NCBI GenBank assembly: GCA_025656435.1
Contig: JAHXHT010000067.1
Coordinates: forward strand, 1 to 10,293
Source of the DNA: Candidatus Thiodiazotropha sp. (ex Gloverina cf. vestifex)
GTDB lineage: Bacteria; Pseudomonadota; Gammaproteobacteria; Chromatiales; Chromatiaceae
Length of the DNA stretch: 10,293 bases
Direction: 5' to 3'
Shown piece by piece: positions 1 through 5,654 of this stretch (the stretch's first letter is position 1; the number at the start of each line of letters is the position of its first letter). Below the pieces are notes generated by a model. It ran no database searches. It saw only the letters and a program-made list of their open reading frames with translations, and was not told where the DNA came from. A program made the translations under genes and the position numbers.

Positions 1-17
1 GGTCGGGGCATAACGGC

Positions 18-81
18 TGTCGCGTTGGCGAGTCGATTTTGGGGACTCGGATGTCCCAAAATCTTTCACGAGGTAGCGACA
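18..81. repeat. imperfect palindrome at the truD breakpoint, possible IS end
   Basis: The inner stem is GATTTTGGGGAC (35-46) against GTCCCAAAATC (53-63), with a 6-nt loop and one bulged G. An outer 6-bp arm, TGTCGC (18-23), pairs with GCGACA (76-81). On the minus strand the sequence entering the palindrome, CCTCGTGAAAG, has the look of IS1380-family terminal repeats, which I recall as beginning with CC and containing TGAAA. It lies exactly where TruD similarity is lost. There is no T-tract on either side, so it is not a good intrinsic terminator. An IS end is an inference. Only about 75 bp of the putative insertion are in the window. Confidence 0.45.
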
Positions 82-173
82 CGCTTGTCATCAACCTGGA
101 AGTCTTCGCTGGAGACCCGCATCTTCGCGGTACCGAGAGATGACCCAAAGGCTCGGGGCATCTCTGACAACAT
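66..173 (-). pseudogene. truD: truD 5' fragment (tRNA pseudouridine-13 synthase), interrupted
   Basis: Reading leftward from an ATG at 171-173 (a TTG at 192-194 overlapping the end of ispF is another possible start), the frame encodes MLSEMPRAFGSSLG, then TAKMRVSSEDFQVDD, then KRVATS and a stop at 66-68. The pattern PRAxG..LG.A..R...EDFQVDE is the conserved N-terminus of TruD, which makes pseudouridine 13 in tRNA-Glu. truD normally follows ispF in gammaproteobacteria, so position agrees with sequence. A full TruD has about 340-350 residues and should continue with a Gly-Glu-Gly-Glu-His-like segment. Here the similarity stops after FQVDD and the frame ends 6 codons later, beside a palindrome at 18-81. 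I infer that an insertion or rearrangement broke the gene. The rest of truD may lie beyond the left edge. An assembly error at the edge cannot be excluded. Confidence 0.62.
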
Positions 174-186
174 TTGCCATGTATCA

Positions 187-669
187 TCACTCAACGGGAC
201 GCTCCGTTAGCAGCACAACGGCGTGGGCAGCTATGCCCTCACCACGGCCTGTAAAACCCATCCCTTCAGTCGTCGTGGCCTTGATATTGACCTGCTGCTG
301 ATCGACCTTCAAATCAGTTGCCAGGGTCTCCCGCATGTTATCGATATGGGGGGCGAGCTTGGGACGCTGGGCAACCGCTGTGATATCGACATTACCGATC
401 CGCCATCCGGCCGCATGCAACCTTTCCACTACCTGACGCAACAGTATCCGGCTGTCGATATCGGCATAGGCTTGGTCGCTATCAGGAAAAAGGCGACCGA
501 TATCCCCCAGCCCGGCAGCACCGAGCAGTGCATCACAGAGCGCATGTATCAGGACATCACCGTCCGAATGGGCCAGCAATCCCTCATCGTGAGGTATGCC
601 GACACCACCCAGCACCAGTGCTTTACCTTTCTCGAACCGATGTGCATCGTAACCTTGACCAATTCGCAT
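187..669 (-). CDS. ispF: 2-C-methyl-D-erythritol 2,4-cyclodiphosphate synthase (IspF)
   Basis: IspF closes CDP-ME 2-phosphate into MEcPP with release of CMP, step five of the MEP route to isoprenoid precursors, in the cytoplasm as a homotrimer. The 160-residue length is normal for the family. The N-terminus MRIGQGYDAHRF carries the zinc ligands Asp8 and His10, and HSDGDVLIH supplies His42. The LGDIGRLFPDSD motif and the C-terminal TTTEGMGFTGRGEG segment are also typical. A possible ribosome site, GGAG, lies about a dozen bases before the ATG at 667-669. Downstream is the truD fragment. The usual partner ispD is not adjacent: an opposite-strand HDOD gene lies upstream, so ispF must have its own promoter, probably in the 670-836 gap. 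Confidence 0.97.
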   Translation of the reverse strand: MRIGQGYDAHRFEKGKALVLGGVGIPHDEGLLAHSDGDVLIHALCDALLGAAGLGDIGRLFPDSDQAYADIDSRILLRQVVERLHAAGWRIGNVDITAVAQRPKLAPHIDNMRETLATDLKVDQQQVNIKATTTEGMGFTGRGEGIAAHAVVLLTERPVE

Positions 670-836
670 GCTTTTTCTATCTCCATGAGCTTAAAGAGTC
701 AGCGTCGCAGGCCGCTATAAATCCAGGGCCATAATTAACTGACATATCATCGGTGGACGACCAATTGTACGCGATAACCGCGTTCTGAGCCGCCTGATCT
801 GTGTCGAATACCGTTCACCCATTGAGAACCGAAAAG
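670..836. other. divergent intergenic region between ispF and the HDOD gene
   Basis: This gap of about 165 bp separates ispF (leftward) from the HDOD gene (rightward) and must hold promoters for both. AT-rich hexamers such as TATAAA near 715 and CATAAT near 731 could be -10 elements, but none has a convincing -35 partner at proper spacing. I see no terminator or repeat here. Confidence 0.4.
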
Positions 837-2099
837 ATGATTCAACGAGTCACTGCTGTCAGCGCCAATAGAGTCAAGAGATTTTCTCTCTTCAGGAACC
901 TGCCCAAGCGTGTGCTGGAGTATATCCTCGGCCAGACCCATGTTGAGCACCACAATGCGGGTAGTGAGACCACACATCCTGGAGAGAGTGATGGCGAGGT
1001 CCACTTTCTACTCGAAGGCGAGGTCAAAATCTCTCAAGGTAGCGGCAAACAGACACTACGTCGCGGGGATGACGAAGCAAACTCAGCACCTCTGAATGCG
1101 GTTTCCCTCGGTGAGGACACCATTGTCGCCACCACGGCAATCGATATCCTCTGTTTACCGAGAGAATTATTCGACGTCATCAATAATCTACCGCCGGTGG
1201 TTCACAAACGGTCCAGTCAACCCATCGAACTGATGGATTCCAGTGGTCCGGAAGCCACGTTTTACTGGGAATTTCATGAAGCGATCCGGGAGGATAAACT
1301 GGAGTTGCCCAGCATGCCGGATATCGCCCTGCGGATCGCCAAGGTCGTTCACGACCGAAACTCGGACAGCCAGGCCATCGCCAGGGTCGTACAGGCCGAC
1401 CCCACCATTGCAGCCCGCATTATCAGTGTGGTGAACAGTGCCGCCTATCGAGGCAAACAGACGATCGACAATTTACCGGATGCCGTCACCCGGCTGGGCC
1501 GTAGCGTGACCCACAACCTGGTCATCAGTTTCGCCTTGGGAAAGCTGTTCCATAGCCGCTTCGATGCACTGCAGTCACGCATGAGCAAGCTCTGGCAGCA
1601 CGTCAGCTATGTGGCGCCTATCTGCCACGAACTGGCCAGGGTCACTCCGGGTTTGGAACCCGATCAGGCGATCCTCTGCGGCCTGTTGCACGATATCGGC
1701 GCCTTGGCCATCCTCGGTGCAGCCCGCAGCAAACCGGCGTTGGCCGAAAACCCGGAACTCCTCGATCAGGCCGTTGAAAATCTGAAAGCGGAAGTCGGCG
1801 CCATGGTGCTGCGCAAGTGGGAGTTTCCTGACTATTTCGTACAGACCGCGTTGCATGCAGAGGATTGGATGGAAGACATCAGCCACGAACCCGACTATGT
1901 CGATCTGGTCGTTGTTGCTCAACTGCACGCTTATGTGGGTACCCCAATGATGAGCAGCCTTCCCCGGCTTGATTTGGTACCGGCATTCCACAAACTGGCG
2001 CTGGGCAAGCTGACACCGCGTCACTCCCTCGGTGTACTGGAGAACGCCAAGGAGCGGATTCGGGAACTCAAGGAGATGTTGGCGCTACCGGGTGCTTAG
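837..2099 (+). CDS. regulatory protein with N-terminal cNMP-binding fold and C-terminal HDOD domain
   Basis: The product has about 420 residues (432 if the GTG at 801 is the start). I prefer the ATG at 837-839 (MIQRVTAVSANRVKRF) because the GTG has no visible ribosome site; SD support for the ATG is also weak. Roughly residues 15-130 resemble a cyclic-nucleotide-binding beta roll (GEVHFLLEGEVKISQG, then AVSLGEDTIVATT, then DILCLPRELFDVI). The phosphate-binding cassette with its arginine is not obvious, so ligand binding is doubtful. An HDOD domain follows, from ELPSMPDIALRIAKVV through VVQADPTIAARIISVVNSA to CGLLHDIGALAILG. HDOD is an HD-like fold usually found in signalling proteins and often lacking a full phosphohydrolase site. 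No signal peptide or membrane segment is seen. The target process is unknown. It lies on the opposite strand between ispD and ispF, which suggests insertion into the ancestral ispDF unit. Confidence 0.88.
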   Translation: MIQRVTAVSANRVKRFSLFRNLPKRVLEYILGQTHVEHHNAGSETTHPGESDGEVHFLLEGEVKISQGSGKQTLRRGDDEANSAPLNAVSLGEDTIVATTAIDILCLPRELFDVINNLPPVVHKRSSQPIELMDSSGPEATFYWEFHEAIREDKLELPSMPDIALRIAKVVHDRNSDSQAIARVVQADPTIAARIISVVNSAAYRGKQTIDNLPDAVTRLGRSVTHNLVISFALGKLFHSRFDALQSRMSKLWQHVSYVAPICHELARVTPGLEPDQAILCGLLHDIGALAILGAARSKPALAENPELLDQAVENLKAEVGAMVLRKWEFPDYFVQTALHAEDWMEDISHEPDYVDLVVVAQLHAYVGTPMMSSLPRLDLVPAFHKLALGKLTPRHSLGVLENAKERIRELKEMLALPGA

Positions 2100-2182
2100 C
2101 CAGGATTAAGTCTAGAGGATATTGAATTATTGCGCTGATGCTCGTTGCGGTAAGGCCACACCCTGAAGTTTGGTTAGTACAC

Positions 2183-2205
2183 GTGTAGGGTGCCGGCCCT
2201 ACCAC
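2183..2205. repeat. hairpin between the convergent HDOD and ispD genes
   Basis: GTGTAGGG (2183-2190) pairs with CCCTACCAC (2197-2205) through an 8-bp stem with one bulged C and a TGCCGG loop. It sits between the 3' ends of two convergent genes, where a bidirectional terminator would be expected, but no T-tract follows on either strand. It may instead be a REP-like repeat or an RNA 3'-end stabiliser. Confidence 0.4.
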
Positions 2206-2225
2206 ACCAATCAGACTAGGGCCTG

Positions 2226-2915
2226 TTATTGTGAGAGGTAGAATGCAGCCAGCTGCAGATCAGCCGGACGGGTAATCTTGATATTACCCGTATGTCCTTC
2301 AACCATCACCGGGGAATAACCTGCCAGCTCGATCGCACTGGCATCGTCGGTTACCAACTTACCCTGTTCGATTGCCTGTTCCAGCACCTCTGTCAGTAAC
2401 CCGAGACGAAACATCTGTGGTGTATAGGCCTGCCATAGCCCACTTCTCTGCACTGCCTGCACGACATGTTTGTCATCGGAAACAAGTTTCAGGGTATCCT
2501 GCACTGGCACGCCGAGCAGACCACCCACAGCATGATGCCGAAGGGTCTCGACTAATCTGTTGAGATCCGATTCAGCGACACAGGGCCGTGCCGCATCGTG
2601 CACCAGCACCCAATCATCGGCATCTGCCTGCAGTCCTATGGCCCGTAACGCATTGAGTACCGAATGACACCGTTCATCGCCACCGGAGACTCTGACTACC
2701 CGAGCATCATTGGCGTGTTCTGTTTGCGTCCAGTAAACATCTGTTTCTGACAGCGCCACATACGCCTTATCGATCAGTGGATGGGCAAGCAGTCGCTGCA
2801 ACGTGTGGTCGATCACCCGACGTCCCAAAAGATCGAGATACTGTTTCGGTATTTCGCTCCCCATACGCTGCCCAACACCCGCTGCAGGGACGACGGCCCA
2901 GTAGGATTCACTCAT
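2226..2915 (-). CDS. ispD: 2-C-methyl-D-erythritol 4-phosphate cytidylyltransferase (IspD)
   Basis: IspD joins MEP and CTP to give CDP-ME and pyrophosphate, the third step of the MEP pathway. At 229 residues it has the normal single-domain length and is not fused to IspF. The nucleotide-binding loop PAAGVGQRMGSEIPKQYL near the N-terminus has the conserved Arg and Lys. VLVHDAARP is the central metal/CTP motif, and TDDASAIELAG followed by NIKITRPADL is typical of the C-terminal half. The ATG overlaps the end of ftsB by 8 nt, so the two are probably translationally coupled. CTP made by the nearby pyrG product is its substrate. Downstream, where ispF is expected, the convergent HDOD gene is found. 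Confidence 0.97.
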   Translation of the reverse strand: MSESYWAVVPAAGVGQRMGSEIPKQYLDLLGRRVIDHTLQRLLAHPLIDKAYVALSETDVYWTQTEHANDARVVRVSGGDERCHSVLNALRAIGLQADADDWVLVHDAARPCVAESDLNRLVETLRHHAVGGLLGVPVQDTLKLVSDDKHVVQAVQRSGLWQAYTPQMFRLGLLTEVLEQAIEQGKLVTDDASAIELAGYSPVMVEGHTGNIKITRPADLQLAAFYLSQ

Positions 2916-3201
2916 CGGATGGCACTTCCGGCGGCTGTACGACCTGATAGAAGACCTCTCCCTCTTTGATCATCCCCAATTCGCTTCGCGCCCGCTCCTC
3001 GATAGCTGACTGCCCGCTGCGCAGATCCTCGACCTCAGCCTGCAGGGCACGATTGCGTTCCCGCAGGCCCAGCAGTTCCTGCTCCAGCTCGCCGATCTCA
3101 TGCTTGAGATTGTTCACCTCAGCCAGACTGCCAGGACCGACCCAAAGGCGATACTGCAGCACGATCAGCAGAATAATAAGAATGGTGATCAGTAGACGCA
3201 T
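2908..3201 (-). CDS. ftsB: cell division protein FtsB
   Basis: FtsB is a bitopic inner-membrane protein that forms the FtsQLB complex and helps to activate septal peptidoglycan synthesis. The 97-residue product begins MRLLITILIILLIVLQYRLW, a short cytoplasmic tail plus one transmembrane helix (about residues 3-19). A periplasmic coiled coil follows (about residues 26-70: NNLKHEIGELEQELLGLRER and similar heptads). It ends with the family's ERARSELGMIKEGEVFYQVV segment, which matches the FtsB/DivIC signature of Glu-Leu-Gly-Met-Ile followed by Gly-Glu. The eno-ftsB-ispD order is conserved in gammaproteobacteria. The 242-bp gap upstream to eno is long and holds two palindromes. Confidence 0.95.
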   Translation of the reverse strand: MRLLITILIILLIVLQYRLWVGPGSLAEVNNLKHEIGELEQELLGLRERNRALQAEVEDLRSGQSAIEERARSELGMIKEGEVFYQVVQPPEVPSDE

Positions 3202-3242
3202 GGGAACAAGCGTAAACAGAGCGAGACAAAAGGGAAAGGGTC

Positions 3243-3276
3243 AGACCCACCTCCCCCACATTGGAGGAGGTGGTCT
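3243..3276. terminator. strong GC-rich hairpin between eno and ftsB
   Basis: AGAC plus CCACCTCC (3243-3254) pairs with GGAGGTGG plus TCT (3266-3276), one C bulged, giving a stem of about 11 bp. On the minus strand it lies downstream of eno and is followed by a pyrimidine-rich stretch (CCCTTTCCCTTTTG). It could be a weak intrinsic terminator or attenuator that separates eno from ftsB-ispD. The lack of a clean T-tract keeps confidence low. Confidence 0.4.
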
Positions 3277-3315
3277 AGGGAGACTCTGAGCAAGTCTGGG
3301 TGAGTCAGATTGTGA

Positions 3316-3402
3316 GCCAAAAGCTTTCGCCTCAAGGCGTCAATCGCAGGTAATAGCAGGACTATTGCCAAGATTGACAACGCAGAGGCGGAAGTTTTTG
3401 GC
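3316..3402. repeat. 87-bp imperfect palindrome in the eno-ftsB gap
   Basis: The sequence folds back on itself from end to end. GCCAAAA (3316-3322) pairs with TTTTGGC (3396-3402). TCGCCTC pairs, with one mismatch, with the GAGGCGG block near 3385. TCAATC (3340-3345) pairs with GATTGA (3372-3377). AATAG (3352-3356) pairs with CTATT (3362-3366) around the 5-nt loop CAGGA. By eye, four-fifths of the arm positions match. No credible protein is encoded here. It resembles a REP/MITE-like intergenic repeat, or a processing or termination structure in the eno-ftsB transcript. Confidence 0.6.
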
Positions 3403-3443
3403 CGCAAGATGACCACCCATGACTTGTTCAGTGCCTCCCTTGA

Positions 3444-4727
3444 CTACGAAAAGTCGACGGGAAAGGCATCCTTGCCCGCATAGACAGCATCTTCGCCGAG
3501 CTGATCTTCGATACGCATCAATTGGTTGTACTTGGCCACACGATCGGAACGGGAGAGAGAACCGGTCTTGATCTGCCCGGTTGCTGTCGCCACCACCAGA
3601 TCGGCAATCGTCGTATCCTCGGTCTCGCCGGAACGGTGGGAGATCACTGCACTGTAGCCGGCCTCTTTTGCCATATTGATGGCGGCCAGGGTCTCAGTCA
3701 GGGTACCGATCTGGTTGACCTTGATAAGGATGGAGTTGGCGATCTTCTCGTCGATACCACGTTGCAGAATTTTGGTGTTGGTCACGAACAGATCGTCACC
3801 CACCAGCTGCACCCGGTCTCCGAGCTTTTCGGTCAAGAGTTTCCAGCCCGCCCAATCACTCTCATCCATACCATCCTCGATAGTGATGATCGGATACTGG
3901 TCGACCCAGGCTGCCAGGTAGTCGGCGAATTCCCCGGCACTGAACTTACGGTCTTCGGATGCCAGATTGTAGACACCGTCTTCATAAAATTCAGAGCTGG
4001 CCACGTCCAGTCCCAGGTAGATATCGCTACCGGCATTGAAGCCTGCTTTCCCGATGGCTTCCAAAATCACCTCAATAGCCGCCTCATTGGAAGGCAGATT
4101 AGGAGCGAAGCCGCCCTCATCACCCACCGCCGTTGCCATGCCGCGTCCCTTGAGCACGCTCTGCAGCGCATGGAAGACCTCAGCGCCATATCGCACCGCT
4201 TCACGGATAGAGCCCGCACCCACCGGCAGGATCATGAACTCCTGCAGATCGACACTGTTATCGGCATGAGCACCGCCGTTGATGATATTCATCATCGGCA
4301 CCGGCAGTTGGTAAGGACCGGCTGAAAGGTGACGGTAGAGTGGCAGGGCCTGCTCCTGCGCTGCAGCGTGAGCCGTTGCCAGCGAGACACCCAGCAATGC
4401 ATTGGCGCCCATGCTGGCTTTGTTTTCCGTGCCGTCCAGATCCAGCATGCACTGATCCACTGTTTCCTGGTCAGTGACCTCCAGACCGATCAACGCCTCT
4501 TTCAATGGACCGTTTATATGGGATACCGCTGTCAGTACGCCTTTGCCGAGATAGCGGGACTTGTCCCCATCCCTCAGCTCAAGCGCCTCGCGGGAACCTG
4601 TGGATGCACCTGAGGGCACCAGGGCGCGGCCGATAGCCCCGTCCGCAGTGAATACATCGGCTTCAATAGTTGGATTACCCCGTGAATCGAGGATCTCTCG
4701 TCCACGTACGTCAACAATTTCGGACAT
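3444..4727 (-). CDS. eno: enolase (2-phosphoglycerate dehydratase)
   Basis: Enolase interconverts 2-phosphoglycerate and phosphoenolpyruvate in central metabolism. At 427 residues it has standard bacterial length. The expected active-site blocks are present in order: the substrate loop PSGASTG, LQEFMILP, VGDEGGFAPN with the general-acid Glu, the Mg ligands in LGLDVASSEFY, ITIEDGMDE and LVGDDLFVTN, the catalytic Lys in ILIKVNQIGTLTE, SHRSGETEDTTIADL with the His, and IKTGSLSRSDR with the second Lys. GGAGAT shortly before the ATG is a clear ribosome site. The upstream kdsA gene makes Kdo-8-phosphate from PEP, the enolase product, so the neighbours are metabolically linked. A 93-bp gap to kdsA may hold its own promoter. 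Confidence 0.99.
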   Translation of the reverse strand: MSEIVDVRGREILDSRGNPTIEADVFTADGAIGRALVPSGASTGSREALELRDGDKSRYLGKGVLTAVSHINGPLKEALIGLEVTDQETVDQCMLDLDGTENKASMGANALLGVSLATAHAAAQEQALPLYRHLSAGPYQLPVPMMNIINGGAHADNSVDLQEFMILPVGAGSIREAVRYGAEVFHALQSVLKGRGMATAVGDEGGFAPNLPSNEAAIEVILEAIGKAGFNAGSDIYLGLDVASSEFYEDGVYNLASEDRKFSAGEFADYLAAWVDQYPIITIEDGMDESDWAGWKLLTEKLGDRVQLVGDDLFVTNTKILQRGIDEKIANSILIKVNQIGTLTETLAAINMAKEAGYSAVISHRSGETEDTTIADLVVATATGQIKTGSLSRSDRVAKYNQLMRIEDQLGEDAVYAGKDAFPVDFS

Positions 4728-4803
4728 TTTATCTCCGTGCTCTGTTGTGGGTTGAAAGATAATTTAAAGTGAAAAATCTGTGCAGATCGTAAAATGGTAC
4801 CCG

Positions 4804-4822
4804 AAGTCATCCCGTATGACTT
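4804..4822. repeat. small hairpin overlapping the kdsA stop codon
   Basis: AAGTCAT (4804-4810) pairs perfectly with ATGACTT (4816-4822) around the loop CCCGT. It reaches into the kdsA TAA (4821-4823). No T-tract follows on the minus strand. It may act in mRNA processing or partial termination between kdsA and eno. Confidence 0.35.
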
Positions 4823-5654
4823 ATAACTCAGTCTCGATAAAACCGCTGTCTTTTACTGTCTTATCAATCATCAGTAGGGTTTCCAACAAGGCGTGCATTC
4901 GAGGCATCGGCCAGGCATTGGGACCGTCGCTCAGGGCCTTTTCCGGCTCGGGATGAGTCTCCATGAAGAGACCGGCAATACCGGCAGCCACTGCAGCTCT
5001 CGCCAGCACCGGCACATACTCCCGCTGCCCACCCGAGCTGCTACCCTGACCGCCTGGCAGCTGTACCGAATGGGTGGCATCGAATACCACGGGGCAACCC
5101 GACTCCCGCATGGCAGCCAGGGCGCGCATATCGGAGACCAAATTGTTGTAGCCGAAAGAGACACCACGTTCGCAAACCATAATCTGCTGGTTACCGACCG
5201 CCCTCGCCTTCTCGACCACGTTGCCCATATCCCAGGGGGCGAGGAACTGTCCCTTCTTGATATTCACGGGTTTACCCTGGCGGGCCACGGTCTGAATAAA
5301 GTTTGTCTGCCGACAAAGAAAGGCGGGAGTCTGTAGCACGTCCACGACTTCGGCCACTTCGGCCATCGACGTATCCTCGTGCACATCTGTCAGTACCGGC
5401 ACCCCGATCTGATCTCTGACTTTCTGCAGAATCTGCAACCCCTGCTCTATGCCCGGTCCGCGAAAACTGCTGCCGGAGGAACGGTTGGCCTTATCGAAAG
5501 AGGATTTATAGATGAAGGGGATACCGAGCTCATCCGTCAACGCCTTGAGCTGACCCGCTGTCTCCAGCGCCAGGGTCTCACTCTCGATGACACAGGGACC
5601 CGCAATGAGAAAAATGGGTTGTTCTAGACCGACCTCGAAATCACACAGTCTCAT
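4821..5654 (-). CDS. kdsA: 3-deoxy-D-manno-octulosonate 8-phosphate synthase (KdsA), metal-dependent type
   Basis: KdsA condenses PEP with arabinose 5-phosphate to give Kdo-8-phosphate, the precursor of the lipopolysaccharide inner-core sugar, so the host has a Gram-negative outer membrane. The 277 residues include LIAGPCVIES, KSSFDKANRSS, FLCRQT, NIKKGQFLAPWDMGN, GVSFGYNNLV, FDATHSVQLPGG and FMETHPEPEKALSDGP. Cys21, His195, Glu232 and Asp243 match the metal ligands of the Aquifex enzyme with a constant offset of ten. The metal-independent E. coli type has Asn at the Cys position. The ATG overlaps the pyrG stop as ATGA, implying coupled translation; the pyrG-kdsA-eno order is common in gammaproteobacteria. 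SDGP replaces the CDGP motif of the metal-free class. Confidence 0.97.
   Translation of the reverse strand: MRLCDFEVGLEQPIFLIAGPCVIESETLALETAGQLKALTDELGIPFIYKSSFDKANRSSGSSFRGPGIEQGLQILQKVRDQIGVPVLTDVHEDTSMAEVAEVVDVLQTPAFLCRQTNFIQTVARQGKPVNIKKGQFLAPWDMGNVVEKARAVGNQQIMVCERGVSFGYNNLVSDMRALAAMRESGCPVVFDATHSVQLPGGQGSSSGGQREYVPVLARAAVAAGIAGLFMETHPEPEKALSDGPNAWPMPRMHALLETLLMIDKTVKDSGFIETEL

Noticed and set aside
18..81. Intrinsic terminator of the ispF transcript
   Set aside because: The stem is good, but no T-tract follows on the minus strand and it lies beyond the broken truD frame. An IS end fits better.
3..161. TCGGGGCAT occurs at 3-11 and again at 153-161 (minus-strand ATGCCCCGA, the truD MPR codons), which might mean a duplicated truD start
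   Set aside because: The match is only 9 bp and the following bases differ, so it is compatible with chance.
3189..3416. Minus-strand open frame of 75 codons in the eno-ftsB gap
   Set aside because: It runs through the hairpin and the 87-bp palindrome, has no family resemblance and no good ribosome site. The palindrome explains the sequence better.
3522..4325. Long plus-strand open frame (267 codons) opposite eno
   Set aside because: It is antisense to the conserved enolase frame and arises from its codon bias. The translation has no recognisable domain.
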